A stretch of 64,000 nt of DNA from Streptomyces sp. LBL. Lineage in GTDB: Bacteria > Actinomycetota > Actinomycetes > Streptomycetales > Streptomycetaceae. Made by a program: the position numbers and the translations under genes. Positions 1 through 9,005 of the stretch are shown in pieces. The notes under the pieces are model-generated. The model was not told the DNA's origin. It did not search any database and saw nothing but the letters and a program-made list of their open reading frames with translations. Where the stretch lies: positions 124,001 to 188,000 of the forward strand of contig NZ_JARXYX010000011.1 of the NCBI RefSeq assembly GCF_029893585.1. Reading direction: 5' to 3'. The stretch's first letter is position 1; the number at the start of each line of letters is the position of its first letter.

Positions 1-71
1 GGTGCCTTTCTCACCAGGCGTACCAACAGGCGTACGAAGAAAGGTGCTGAACGGTGTCTTCAAGTGGGGGT

Positions 72-98
72 GCCCCGCGCCCCGGAAGGGCGCGGGGC
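72..98 (-). terminator. Hairpin terminator after the binding-protein gene
   Basis: An 11-bp perfect GC stem (GCCCCGCGCCC paired with its complement) with a CGGAA loop lies 43 bp downstream of the solute-binding-protein stop. There is no T-tract, which is usual for Streptomyces. It probably ends the 10.6-to-0.1 kb operon. Confidence 0.6.
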
Positions 99-141
99 GG
101 TGCCTGATGTGCGACTGCCGCCGCGCGGGCGCGACCGGCTT

Positions 142-1491
142 CTAGTTTTTCCGGCCGTTCCACTCGGTCTGCGCCTTGTTCAACTGTTCGGCCAGCGTGT
201 CCAGGAAGTCCTTCGCACTCATCTTCCCGAGCAGCACCTTCTGGAAGTTCGGCTCGTTGTCCGACTTCGAGATCGTGTTCCAGTCCGGCAGGTAGTACGG
301 CAGCTGCACGATGGTGGTCGACCCGTCGGTCAACGCGTCCGCCGCCAGCTTCGTGGGCTCGGCCTTGGAGATCCACGCGTCCTTCGCCGCATCGGTGTTC
401 GACGGCACTTGCCCCGCCGTCTCGTTGAACTTCGAGTTCTCCGCGCGCGAAGTGGCGAACTCGATGAACTTCCAGGCGGCTTCCTTGTTCTTGGAGTTCT
501 TGAACAGCCCCATCCCGTCCACCGGGTTGGACACCTGGACCCGCTTGCCGCCCGGACCCGTCGGCTGCGGAATGCCGCGGAACTTGTCGGCGCCGAGTGC
601 CTTCACATGGTCCTGGTAGGAGCCGAGGTTGTGGTTGAGCATTCCGATCGTGCCGGAGTCCCACTGGGCGACCATCTTGGTGAAGTCGTTGTTCAGGTCG
701 GCGGCCGGCGTGACCTTCTTGTAGAGGGCCGCGTACTTCTCCAGCGCCGCCACGTTCTTCAGGTCGTTGACCGTGGTCTTCTCACGGCTCGCGTCCCAGA
801 ACGACGTGATGCCGGACTGCCCGTACATCGCGTCCAGCGCCTGGGCGATGGAACCGGTGCCACCACGGATGGTGTAGCCGAACTTGTTCTTGCCCGCGTC
901 GGTGAGCTTGTCCGCGGCGTCGTAGAACGTGTCCCAGGTGGTCGGCGCGTCCAGGCCGGCCTGCTTGAACAGGTCGGTCCGGTAGTAGAGGACACCGTTG
1001 TTGGCGGAGGTCGGGATCGAGTAGAGCGTGTCGTCCCGGCCGCCGGCCGCCTTCAGCGACTTGACCATGTCCTCGTTGAGCTTGCCGGCCAGGGAGGACT
1101 TGGCCACACGGCCGTCCAGCGGCTCCAGCGCGTTCTGCGCGGCGAACGACGCGATCATCGCGGCGCCGACACCGCCGACGTCCGGCAGACCCCCGCCCTG
1201 GATGGCGGTGTCGACCTTCGACTGGTACTCGGTGGAGGCGATCCCGACGTACTCGACCTTGATGTCCGGGTTCGCCTTCTCGAAGTCGGCGATGACCTCC
1301 TTCCAGATGTCGGTGCGCACACCGCCGTTGTTGTCCCAGAAGACGATCTTGCCGTCGCCGCTGCCCTCGGCGCCCTTGCCACCGCCCGAGCCGCTGCCGT
1401 CGTCACCGCAGGCGGTGGCGGTCAGCGCGAGGACGGAGCCCAGGGCGACGGCTATGGCGGCGCGCCTGCTTCTGCGGATGCTGATCTTCAT
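142..1491 (-). CDS. Sugar ABC transporter solute-binding lipoprotein (CUT1)
   Basis: Extracellular lipoprotein that should capture a sugar or oligosaccharide and hand it to the permeases at 5211-7039. The N-terminus has an Arg-rich n-region (KISIRRSRRAA), a hydrophobic stretch and a lipobox (TATAC) with Cys28 as the predicted lipidated residue. A Gly/Ser-rich linker and a family-1 extracellular solute-binding fold follow, in 449 aa, a normal length. It is the last gene of the cluster, 93 bp past the GH43 stop. The GH43 and dehydratase neighbours suggest a plant-polysaccharide-derived pentose or oligosaccharide ligand; the exact ligand cannot be read from sequence. Confidence 0.93.
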   Translation of the reverse strand: MKISIRRSRRAAIAVALGSVLALTATACGDDGSGSGGGKGAEGSGDGKIVFWDNNGGVRTDIWKEVIADFEKANPDIKVEYVGIASTEYQSKVDTAIQGGGLPDVGGVGAAMIASFAAQNALEPLDGRVAKSSLAGKLNEDMVKSLKAAGGRDDTLYSIPTSANNGVLYYRTDLFKQAGLDAPTTWDTFYDAADKLTDAGKNKFGYTIRGGTGSIAQALDAMYGQSGITSFWDASREKTTVNDLKNVAALEKYAALYKKVTPAADLNNDFTKMVAQWDSGTIGMLNHNLGSYQDHVKALGADKFRGIPQPTGPGGKRVQVSNPVDGMGLFKNSKNKEAAWKFIEFATSRAENSKFNETAGQVPSNTDAAKDAWISKAEPTKLAADALTDGSTTIVQLPYYLPDWNTISKSDNEPNFQKVLLGKMSAKDFLDTLAEQLNKAQTEWNGRKN

Positions 1492-1542
1492 TGGTCGGCT
1501 CTCTTCTTCTGGATCCGGCGGAGCTACGAAATGGTGACGTGC

Positions 1543-1594
1543 GGTGCCGCGCGTCAGAGGGTGTTCAGAGGGTGGTGCCGTGCGTCAGAGCGTG
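1543..1594. repeat. Duplicated 3' end of the GH43 gene
   Basis: Two 21-bp copies (1543-1563 and 1574-1594, two mismatches, period 31) begin GGTGCCG and include the stop-codon region of the GH43 gene. One copy spans the stop and the other lies just beyond it, in the gap before the binding-protein gene. Confidence 0.6.
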
Positions 1595-3087
1595 GTGATG
1601 CGGAACGTCTCGAAGCTCGCCGCGCCGGCGTGTCCCGGTCCGGCGGGGGCGAGGGCGAACAGGCCGAGCAGAGCGCCGACCCAGCGCCAGGGGGTGGCGG
1701 CGAAGACAGGACCCGACGGCCTGAAGCCCTCGCCGACGTCGTAGAAGAAGCGGCAGCGCGCCCCGGCGCCGATCTCGATCCGCAGCCTGGCCCGTCCCTC
1801 GGGCGCGAGGCGCGGATGGTCGGCGTCGCGCTCCCGCTCCGCGACCGTTTCGGCGAACCGGTGGACGAGGTGGACCGTGCCGTCGGCGCCCCGCTGCAGG
1901 CCGATCCAGCTGAAGGCGTCCCCGAGGACCGCGAGTCCGGCGCGTGCTCCCGGCTCCTCGCCGTGCAACGTCAGTTCCACCTCGGCGGCGGACGGGGTGC
2001 CCGGCAGCCGCTGGGTGAGGACGTTCGGCAGGGTGCGCAGGTCGTGCGCGGCGGCCGCGCGGACGCAGGTCAGACGCAGCCCGTCCCCGGAGTGCTGGGT
2101 GGCCCAGCCGTCCTGGGGATCGGCGGTCCATGACCACTGGCGGCCGAAGCGTCCGCCGGGGAAGTCGTCGTCGGTGGCGGGGGCGGCGGCCGGCTGCGGC
2201 GGCAGGTCCGGCTTCTCGTGCACGGCGACGGGGGCGCCGTCGTCGCCGATCACCGGCCAGCCTCCCTCTGAGTCCCAGCGCATCGGCTGGAGGTGGACGA
2301 CCCGGCCGTAGGCGCCGCGCTGCTGGAAGTGCAGGAACCAGTCCTCGCCCGAGGGGGTGCGCACCCAGCCGCCCTGGTGCGGCCCGTTGACGTCGGTGTC
2401 CTTCTGTTCGAGGACGACCTTCTCCTCGTACGGCCCGAAGAAGGAGCGGGAGCGGAAGGCGCCCTGCCAGCCGGTCTCCACGCTCCCGGCGGGGGCGAAG
2501 ATCCAGAACCAGCCGTCGTGCCGGTAGAGCTTGGGGCCTTCGAGGGTGAACCAGCCGGGGATGCGGTCCCCGTCGACGATCACCTCGCCCTCGTCGAGGA
2601 GGGAGGTGCCGTCCGGGTGCATCCGGTGGCCGGTGAGACGGTTCTTGATGCCGGAGCGGGATTTGGCCCAGGCGTGCACGAGGTAGGCCTCGCCGGTCTC
2701 GTCGTCCCACAGGGGGCACGGGTCGATCAGGCCCTTGCCCTCCTTCACCAGGTGCGGGCGGGTCCACGGGCCGCGGATGCCGGGGGCGTTGACCTGGAAG
2801 ACGCCCTGGTCGGGGTCGCCCCAGAAGATCCAGAAGCGGTCGTCGTGGTAGCGGAGGGAAGGGGCCCAGACTCCGCAGTCGTGGCGCGGGGTCCTGAACT
2901 CGGCCGCCGGTTCGAGGCGTTCGAGTGCGTGACCGACCAGGGTCCAGTTCACCAGGTCCCGGGAGTGCAGCAGCGGCAGGCCGGGGGCGCGGCCGAAGCT
3001 GGAGGCGGTGAGGTAGAAGTCGTCGCCGACGCGGATGACGTCCGGGTCGGACCAGTCCGCGTCGAGGATCGGATTGCGGTACGTCAC
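1585..3087 (-). CDS. Glycoside hydrolase family 43 (beta-xylosidase/arabinofuranosidase type)
   Basis: Predicted to release xylose or arabinose from short oligosaccharides. The N-terminus NPILDADWSDPDVIRVGDDF carries the GH43 catalytic-base Asp. Further motifs are GVWAPSLRYHD, LIDPCPLW (the pKa-modulating Asp) and FTLEGPKLYRHDGWFW (the general-acid Glu). The C-terminal ~190 aa look like the concanavalin-like domain of GH43 xylosidases. No signal peptide is seen, so it probably acts in the cytoplasm on imported oligosaccharides. The GTG start at 3087 overlaps the upstream stop as GTGA; the longer open frame upstream lies inside the preceding gene and is not used. 500 aa. Confidence 0.92.
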   Translation of the reverse strand: MTYRNPILDADWSDPDVIRVGDDFYLTASSFGRAPGLPLLHSRDLVNWTLVGHALERLEPAAEFRTPRHDCGVWAPSLRYHDDRFWIFWGDPDQGVFQVNAPGIRGPWTRPHLVKEGKGLIDPCPLWDDETGEAYLVHAWAKSRSGIKNRLTGHRMHPDGTSLLDEGEVIVDGDRIPGWFTLEGPKLYRHDGWFWIFAPAGSVETGWQGAFRSRSFFGPYEEKVVLEQKDTDVNGPHQGGWVRTPSGEDWFLHFQQRGAYGRVVHLQPMRWDSEGGWPVIGDDGAPVAVHEKPDLPPQPAAAPATDDDFPGGRFGRQWSWTADPQDGWATQHSGDGLRLTCVRAAAAHDLRTLPNVLTQRLPGTPSAAEVELTLHGEEPGARAGLAVLGDAFSWIGLQRGADGTVHLVHRFAETVAERERDADHPRLAPEGRARLRIEIGAGARCRFFYDVGEGFRPSGPVFAATPWRWVGALLGLFALAPAGPGHAGAASFETFRITTL

Positions 3088-3935
3088 TGGCTGACCGCCT
3101 TCCTGACCAGGGCCGCCGACGCGTCCCGGTCCAGCCGGCCGTCCGCGACCACGGTGACGATCCGCCGTACGACGGTGTCCCCGGGCGGGATCGGCAGCCG
3201 CTCGTCGTACGCCAGGGACGAGCCGACGCCCGGGTACTGGGCGGTGCGCACGAACCACGGGTCGCGGCGGGTCCGGTCGGTGGCGCCGGCGAAGACCAGG
3301 GTCCAGGTGGAGCCGGCCAGGGCGAGCCAGTCGGCGCGGGCGCCGTGGACCTCGGCCTCGCCCTCGGCGCCGGAGGTGAAGACCCGCGGGGCCTCTCGCT
3401 CCTTGCGGGCCCGCCAGAAGAACCCGCCGTAGGCGGCGCCGGGCCGGCCGTTGGTCGCCGGACTGCCGATGGACAGCGGGCCCGGGGTGACATTGGTGAG
3501 TGAGAAGGTGAAGTCCAACGCCCAGGCCCTGTCGGTGAGTTCGGTGGCCGCCACGGTACGGCGCTCGCGCAGCACCTCCGCTCCCGAGGCGACCCAGCGC
3601 AGCTCCTCCACGAAGCCGTCGGGGTCCCGCAGCTGGAACGTGGTGTGGCGCTGGGCGCCGTGGTTGTCGAGCTCGGTCGGACCCTGGTCGCGGACGTAGG
3701 TGCGGCCGCCCCAGAAGTTGGTCCCCTCGACGTCGGGAACGGCGACACCGACGCCGAGGTGGTGGGTGTGGTCGGCGGGGCTGAGCTCGGTGACCGCCGT
3801 GCCGGCCAGGGTGGTGACGGGGTGCAGGTAGGGGCGTGGGGAGAGCCGGACGGGCAGCTCGGGCCGGGTGACATACCGGCCAACCGGGCGGCCCGCGACA
3901 CGCAGCACCGGCGTGTCGTTCGTGGTCGTCATCAT
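3084..3935 (-). CDS. DUF6807 (PmoA-like) family protein
   Basis: 283-aa cytosolic protein of the DUF6807 or 'methane oxygenase PmoA' annotation family. These proteins are not methane oxygenases and commonly sit beside Gfo/Idh/MocA oxidoreductases in carbohydrate clusters. Visible conserved stretches are RPYLHPVTT, DHTHHLGVGVAVPDV with a His cluster, and NFWGG. The first ATG (3935) follows GAGGTGA and overlaps the oxidoreductase stop as TGATG; a second ATG follows at 3932. Its biochemical role is unknown, but tight coupling to the oxidoreductase suggests they handle the same sugar derivative. Confidence 0.85.
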   Translation of the reverse strand: MMTTTNDTPVLRVAGRPVGRYVTRPELPVRLSPRPYLHPVTTLAGTAVTELSPADHTHHLGVGVAVPDVEGTNFWGGRTYVRDQGPTELDNHGAQRHTTFQLRDPDGFVEELRWVASGAEVLRERRTVAATELTDRAWALDFTFSLTNVTPGPLSIGSPATNGRPGAAYGGFFWRARKEREAPRVFTSGAEGEAEVHGARADWLALAGSTWTLVFAGATDRTRRDPWFVRTAQYPGVGSSLAYDERLPIPPGDTVVRRIVTVVADGRLDRDASAALVRKAVSQ

Positions 3936-5089
3936 CAGGTGCTCACCTCTTTGCGTGGAGCGTTCGGGGGCGTCCAGGGGGCGCCCAGCTCTGAGTAGAG
4001 GGCGAGGGTGTCGGCGGCGGCCGCGACCAGTCCGTCGATGCCGGGCACGACCCGCCGCTGCTCGTCGGGGAGCAGCTGCCAGGTCCCCGCCGGCAGCGGG
4101 GTCGGGTCGGGGGCCCGGCGGATCGCCTCGACGACCTTCATGAAGGAGCCCGTCGCCTCCGGCGTGACCAGCAGTTCGGCGCTGTCGGTGAGGTGGTCGA
4201 CGAGGTTCTCGAGCAGGTCGGTGCGGCCGTACTCGTACTCCTCGGGGCCGTGGCCGGCGCGCTGGAGCAGGACGCGGTCCTGCTTGTACCAGAAGGTGAT
4301 CCGGCCGCCGCTGCCGTGCACCAGGACGTAGGGCTCGCCGGGGTGCTCGGCGCACAGGGTCACGGCCACGGTCACCGGCAGGTCCTGAGCGGTGGTGACG
4401 CGGACGCACGAGGTGTCGTCGGACTCGATGGCGTTGGCGCGCAGCAGCTCGGTCTCGATCGCGCTGACGTCCTCGGCGCGCGGGGCGCCGGCCAGCGCCA
4501 GGGCGGTGGCGACGGCGTGCGCGAGCGGGTTGGTGAGCGCCCCGTCGATCACCTCGACCCCGTTCAGCCGCCGCTTGCCCGCCCAGGGGGCCCGCCGGTA
4601 GTAGGCCTCGGGCCGGGCCCAGGCACCGGCGCCGCCGACCCCGGTGAGCTCGCCGATCACGCCTTCGTCGATCATCCGGCGGATCGCGGGCACCGCGTGC
4701 GAGCCCAGCGACTGGAAGCCGATCTGACAGGCGACCTGGGCCGCGGCGACCCCGTCGGCCATCCGGCGGAACTCGGCGTAGGAAGGGGCGGGCGGCTTCT
4801 CCAGCAGGAGGTGCACGCCCTTGCCGGCGGCGGTCAGCGCCAGGTCGGTGTGGGTCGGGATCGGCGTGCAGACCACCGCGATCCGGGCGCCCGTGGAGTC
4901 GAGGAGGGCACCGAAGTCGGCGGACTGCTCCGGCGCACCGAGGCCCTCGGGGATCTCGTCCCCGGTCAGCGGGGTCAGCTCGCAGATCCCGGCGAGCCGC
5001 ACGATGCCCTTGTCCTGGAGCCGGCGGATGTTGTCGAGGTGCCAGCGGCCGTGGCCACGCGCGCCCGCCAGGACGACGGGTACGGTCAT
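3935..5089 (-). CDS. Gfo/Idh/MocA family oxidoreductase
   Basis: NAD(P)-dependent sugar or sugar-acid dehydrogenase. The N-terminal Rossmann segment is VVLAGARGHGRWHLDNIRR. The conserved EKP motif occurs in LLLEKPPAPSYAEF, its Lys being the usual catalytic or cofactor-contacting residue. The substrate-binding domain includes HPGEPYVLVHGSGGRITFW. At 384 aa it is a normal length. It is coupled to the DUF6807 gene downstream (1-nt overlap) and is separated from the permease genes by 121 bp. Oxidation of a sugar at C1 would fit the downstream dehydratase chemistry, but this is inferred. Confidence 0.88.
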   Translation of the reverse strand: MTVPVVLAGARGHGRWHLDNIRRLQDKGIVRLAGICELTPLTGDEIPEGLGAPEQSADFGALLDSTGARIAVVCTPIPTHTDLALTAAGKGVHLLLEKPPAPSYAEFRRMADGVAAAQVACQIGFQSLGSHAVPAIRRMIDEGVIGELTGVGGAGAWARPEAYYRRAPWAGKRRLNGVEVIDGALTNPLAHAVATALALAGAPRAEDVSAIETELLRANAIESDDTSCVRVTTAQDLPVTVAVTLCAEHPGEPYVLVHGSGGRITFWYKQDRVLLQRAGHGPEEYEYGRTDLLENLVDHLTDSAELLVTPEATGSFMKVVEAIRRAPDPTPLPAGTWQLLPDEQRRVVPGIDGLVAAAADTLALYSELGAPWTPPNAPRKEVST

Positions 5090-5210
5090 GGGATCCTCCC
5101 CGCGCCCGCGCCGCGTGCCACCTCTCGGTCGGCCGTGGCGGCGTTGTCGATCGGTATCGCCCTGTCGTGGTCGGCGAACCGGCTCCGGGAGAGGGTGATC
5201 TGACGGATCC

Positions 5211-6107
5211 TCATCCCTTCACCGCCCCCGCGCTGAAGCCGGTGATCAGCCACTTCTGGATGAAGGCGAACACGATCACGACCGGGACGGCCGCGATGAT
5301 GCCGCCCGCGGCGAGCGCGCCGAGGTCGACGCTGTCCGCGCTCATCAGGGAGTTGAGGCCGACGGGGATGGTCTGCTTGCTCTGGTTGTTCAGGAACATC
5401 AGGGCGAACAGGAAGTGGTTCCAGGAGTGCACGAAGGCGAACGAGCCGACGGCGATCAGACCGGGCCTGAGCAGCGGCAGGACGACGATCCTGAAGGCGG
5501 TCATCCGGTTGCAGCCGTCGACCCAGGCCGCCTCCTCCAGCGAGTACGGCACGTTCTTGATGAAGTTGCTGATCAGGATCATCGACAGCGGCAGCTGGAA
5601 GACCGTCTCCGCGATGATGACGCTGCCCAGCGAGTTGATCATCTTCAGCTCGGCGAAGATCTCGAACAGCGGCACCAGGAGCAGCGCGCCCGGCACGAAC
5701 TGGGAGCAGAGCAGGGCCAGCATGAACGCCTGCTTGATCTTGAAGTTGAAGCGGGCGAGAGCGTAGCCGCCGGCCAGCGCGACGAGGGTGGTCATCAGAA
5801 GGGTGGCGACGCCGACGAGCACGCTGTTCTGGAAGTAGGTGCCGAAGCTGCGGTCCGTCCAGACCTTCTCGAAGTGGTCGAAGGTGATCGGCCAGGGCAC
5901 CAGCGAGCTGGAGCCGGCCGGGCGCAGCGCGAAGAGCAGGATCCAGTAGAACGGGATCAGGGTGAAGACGAGGTAGATCGACAGGGGCAGATAGATCTGC
6001 CAGCGCGGGGCCTCGTCCCAGTTGCGGCCGGCCTTGCGGGGCCGCGGGGGGTCGGGGAGCACAGGCGCGGGGGCGGGCGCCGGCTGGGTGGCCTCCTTGG
6101 TGATCAC
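5211..6107 (-). CDS. Sugar ABC transporter permease (MalG type)
   Basis: Inner-membrane CUT1 permease with about six transmembrane helices after a Pro-rich cytoplasmic N-terminus (TQPAPAPAPVLPDPP). The EAA loop is visible (EEAAWVDGCNRMTAFRIVVLPLLRPG), which docks the ATPase. The GTG start (6107) overlaps the preceding permease stop as GTGA; the long upstream extension of this frame is spurious. 298 aa. No ATPase is encoded nearby; in Streptomyces such systems use the shared MsiK. Confidence 0.93.
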   Translation of the reverse strand: MITKEATQPAPAPAPVLPDPPRPRKAGRNWDEAPRWQIYLPLSIYLVFTLIPFYWILLFALRPAGSSSLVPWPITFDHFEKVWTDRSFGTYFQNSVLVGVATLLMTTLVALAGGYALARFNFKIKQAFMLALLCSQFVPGALLLVPLFEIFAELKMINSLGSVIIAETVFQLPLSMILISNFIKNVPYSLEEAAWVDGCNRMTAFRIVVLPLLRPGLIAVGSFAFVHSWNHFLFALMFLNNQSKQTIPVGLNSLMSADSVDLGALAAGGIIAAVPVVIVFAFIQKWLITGFSAGAVKG

Positions 6108-7039
6108 TTGGCCTCTTTTCCGAACTTGCTCAGCCGCAGATAGATCATCGAGCAGAACAGCAGAATCACGAACGCGACCGTGGTCAGGGCGGACGCGTAG
6201 CCGAAGTTGTGGGCGTCGACGCTGGTGTTGGCGATGTAGAGCGGGAGGGTGGTGGTCTCCCCCGCGGGTCCGCCGCCGGTCAGGGTGTAGAGCAGGTCGA
6301 CGTTGTTGAACTCCCACACCGCGCGCAGCAGCGTGGCCAGGACGATCGCGTCCTTCAGGTGCGGCAGGGTGATGTGCCAGAACTGTTTGATCCGGCCGGC
6401 CCCGTCGACCTCGGCGGCCTCGTACAGGTCCTTCGAGACGGACTGCAGGTCGGCGAGGATGAGGATCGCGAAGAAGGGGACACCGCGCCACAGGTCGGCC
6501 ACGACCGCCGCCGGGAACACGGTGGAGGTGTCCGACAGCCAGCTGGTGCCGTAGCTGCCGATGCCCATGTCCGCGAGGTACCGCGTGATGCCGGTCTGGG
6601 AGTTGTAGAGCAGCACCCAGATCGCGGAGGTCAGTACGCCGGAGACGGCCCACGGGGAGAAGACCATCGCGCGGCCCAGCCCTCGTCCGACGAAGGTCTG
6701 GTTGACGATCAGCGCCAGCGCCAGCCCGAACAGCAGCTGCAGCCCGACCTCGACGACGACCCACTTGGCGCTGAAGGTGATCGTGTCCCAGAACACCGGG
6801 TCGTCGGTGAAGGCGTGAACGAAGTTGTCGAAGCCCGCGTAGCCGTTCCGCCACGGCTTGGTGGGGTTGTAGTTCTGCAGGCTGTAGTAGAAGACGCTGA
6901 TCACCGGGTAGGCGATGAAACCCAGCATGAGCAGGGCGGCCGGGGCGATCAGCAGGTACGGCAGTCTGCGGGGCGTGGCGGATCCACGGCGCCGCCGGGG
7001 TGGCGCGGGCGGCTTCGCCACGGCTGCGGCTTGGGCCAT
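6104..7039 (-). CDS. Sugar ABC transporter permease (MalF type)
   Basis: CUT1 permease partner of the gene at 5211-6107. After an Arg/Pro-rich N-terminus the first helix is YLLIAPAALLMLGFIAYPV. The EAA loop is YEAAEVDGAGRIKQFWHITLPHLK. 311 aa. The ATG at 7039 is preceded by GGAGAA. A palindromic candidate operator (7091-7101) lies about 52 bp upstream, so an internal promoter may drive the transporter, oxidoreductase and GH43 part separately from the enzymes upstream. Confidence 0.93.
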   Translation of the reverse strand: MAQAAAVAKPPAPPRRRRGSATPRRLPYLLIAPAALLMLGFIAYPVISVFYYSLQNYNPTKPWRNGYAGFDNFVHAFTDDPVFWDTITFSAKWVVVEVGLQLLFGLALALIVNQTFVGRGLGRAMVFSPWAVSGVLTSAIWVLLYNSQTGITRYLADMGIGSYGTSWLSDTSTVFPAAVVADLWRGVPFFAILILADLQSVSKDLYEAAEVDGAGRIKQFWHITLPHLKDAIVLATLLRAVWEFNNVDLLYTLTGGGPAGETTTLPLYIANTSVDAHNFGYASALTTVAFVILLFCSMIYLRLSKFGKEAK

Positions 7040-7090
7040 GACTGTTCTCCGTTCTCGTACGTCGTCGTACGCGGTGCTTACGTCGTGCAG

Positions 7091-7101
7091 GAAGCGCTTT
7101 C
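7091..7101. promoter_or_regulatory. Candidate LacI-type operator (GAAGCGCTTTC)
   Basis: A near-palindrome with a perfect AAGCGCTT core in the 229-bp gap upstream of the permease genes. CGCT-centred palindromes are typical operators of Streptomyces LacI-family sugar regulators. No LacI gene is adjacent, so the regulator would act in trans. Confidence 0.4.
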
Positions 7102-7139
7102 TCTCTGCGCAGGGAGGTGCAAGGTGGTGCACGGTGTGC

Positions 7140-7250
7140 GGGGGGCGTGCGTGGTCGTACCGGGGCGTGCGTGGTCGTACCGGGGCCTGCGGATGGTGCA
7201 CGACCGTGCACGGTCGTACCGGGACGTGCACGGTCGTGCGGGGCGTGCGG
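7140..7250. repeat. Tandem repeats in the IlvD-permease gap
   Basis: Two perfect 20-bp direct copies (7146-7165 and 7166-7185; CGTGCGTGGTCGTACCGGGG). Two or three diverged copies built on GTGCACGGTCGTAC follow to about 7250. They fill most of the gap between the dehydratase stop and the permease start. No hairpin or gene is evident. Confidence 0.7.
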
Positions 7251-7268
7251 CGTGCGGGCGGTGGCTCT

Positions 7269-9005
7269 TCAGCCGGCGTACGGGTCCTGCACCTTGCCCG
7301 GACGGGCCAGGAACTCGAAGTCGCAGCCGGTGTCGGCCTGCGTGATCTGCTCGTTGTAGAGCGCGCCGTACCCGCGCTCGTACCGCACGGGCGGGGGCGT
7401 CCACTGCGCTCGTCGCCGCTCCAGCTCCTCGTCGTCCACGTGGAGCTGGAGACTGCGCGCCTCGACGTCGAGGGTGATGCTGTCCCCGGTGCGGACGAGG
7501 GCGAGCGGACCGCCGACGTACGACTCCGGGGCCACGTGCAGCACACAGGCGCCGTAACTCGTGCCGCTCATCCGGGCGTCGGAGATGCGGACCATGTCCC
7601 GTACCCCCTGCTTGAGCAGGTGGTCGGGGATCGGCAGCATCCCGTACTCGGGCATGCCCGGGCCGCCCTTGGGCCCGGCGTTGCGCAGCACCAGCACCGT
7701 GTCGGCGGTGATGTTCAACGACGGGTCGTTGATGGTCCGTTGCATGGTCCGGTAGTCGTCGAAGACGACCGCGGGCCCGGTGTGTTCGAGCAGGTGCGGC
7801 TCGGCGGCGATGTGCTTGATGACCGCGCCGTCCGGGCAGAGGTTGCCGCGCAGCACGGCCACCCCGCCCTCCGCCGCCACGGGGTTGTCCCGGGTGCGGA
7901 TGACGTCGTCGTTGTGCACCTGCGCGCCGGTGATCTGCTCCCGCATGGTGTCGTACGAGACGGTCGGGCGCTCCAGGTGGAGCAGGTCCGGGATCCGGGA
8001 GAGGAACCCGGGCAGACCGCCCGCGAAGTGGAAGTCCTCCATGAGGTACTTCTGTCCGCCGGGCCGTACGTTGGCCAACACCGGGACCGTACGGGCGATG
8101 CGGTCGAAGTCGTCCAGGGTGAGCCTGGCGCCGGCGCGGCCCGCCATGGCGATCAGATGGATCACCGCGTTGGTGGAGCCGCCGAGGCCGAGGACCGTGG
8201 TGACGGCGTCCTCGAAGGCGTCCTGGGTGAGGATGTCCGAGAGCTTGCGGTCCCGGTGGACGAGTTCGACGATCGTCAGGCCGGCCTTGGCGGCCATCCG
8301 GTCGTGTCCGGAGTCGACGGCGGGGATGCTGGACGCGCCCGGGACGGTCACCCCGAGGGCTTCCGCGGCGGCGGTCAGCGTGGAGGCCGTACCCATCGTC
8401 ATGCAGTGGCCGGGCGAACGGGCGAGGCCGCTCTCCAGCTCGGTCATCTCGCAGTCACTGATGAGGCCGGCCCGCTTGTCGTCCCAGTACTTCCACATGT
8501 CGGTGCCGGAGCCGAGGATCTCGTTGCGCCAGTGGCCCGGCAGCATCGGCCCGGCGGGCACGAAGACGGCCGGCAGGTCGACGCTCGCCGCACCCATGAG
8601 CAGGGCGGGCGTGGACTTGTCGCAGCCGCCCATCAGCACGGCGCCGTCGACGGGGTACGACCGCAGCAGTTCCTCGGTCTCCATCGCGAGCATGTTGCGG
8701 TAGAGCATCGGGGTCGGCTTCTGGAAGGTCTCGCTGAGCGTGGAGACCGGGAACTCGAGCGGGAAGCCCCCGGCCTGCCACACCCCGCGCTTGACGGCCT
8801 GAGCGCGATCCCTCAGATGCACATGACACGGGTTGATGTCCGACCAGGTGTTGAGGATCGCGATGACCGGCTTGCCCAGGTGTTCCTCGGGGAGGTAGCC
8901 GAGCTGGCGGGTGCGGGCGCGGTGGCTGAAGGAGCGCAGGCCTTCGGTGCCGTACCACTGATGGCTTCTGAGCTCTTCGGGGCGCTTTTTGACCGGCTCG
9001 TTCAT
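7269..9005 (-). CDS. IlvD/Edd family sugar-acid dehydratase
   Basis: Fe-S and Mg-dependent dehydratase of the arabonate/xylonate/galactonate branch, converting an aldonate to its 2-keto-3-deoxy acid. Motifs are GGCDKSTPALLMGAASVDLP (a cluster-ligand Cys), SPGHCMTMGTAST (second Cys region), GLGGSTNAVIHL and the C-terminal SDARMSGTSYG. 578 aa, close to L-arabonate and D-xylonate dehydratases and longer at the N-terminus than Edd-type variants. The ATG at 9005 overlaps the upstream lyase stop as ATGA; a GTG nine bases earlier is less likely. Pairing with a DHDPS-family lyase suggests a Weimberg-like oxidative route. The substrate is unproven. Confidence 0.88.
   Translation of the reverse strand: MNEPVKKRPEELRSHQWYGTEGLRSFSHRARTRQLGYLPEEHLGKPVIAILNTWSDINPCHVHLRDRAQAVKRGVWQAGGFPLEFPVSTLSETFQKPTPMLYRNMLAMETEELLRSYPVDGAVLMGGCDKSTPALLMGAASVDLPAVFVPAGPMLPGHWRNEILGSGTDMWKYWDDKRAGLISDCEMTELESGLARSPGHCMTMGTASTLTAAAEALGVTVPGASSIPAVDSGHDRMAAKAGLTIVELVHRDRKLSDILTQDAFEDAVTTVLGLGGSTNAVIHLIAMAGRAGARLTLDDFDRIARTVPVLANVRPGGQKYLMEDFHFAGGLPGFLSRIPDLLHLERPTVSYDTMREQITGAQVHNDDVIRTRDNPVAAEGGVAVLRGNLCPDGAVIKHIAAEPHLLEHTGPAVVFDDYRTMQRTINDPSLNITADTVLVLRNAGPKGGPGMPEYGMLPIPDHLLKQGVRDMVRISDARMSGTSYGACVLHVAPESYVGGPLALVRTGDSITLDVEARSLQLHVDDEELERRRAQWTPPPVRYERGYGALYNEQITQADTGCDFEFLARPGKVQDPYAG

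Noticed and set aside
64..2133. Long plus-strand open frame (689 aa) opposite the binding-protein and GH43 genes
   Set aside because: Shadow of real minus-strand genes in high-GC DNA. Its composition is Val/Arg/Gly-rich with no domain sense.
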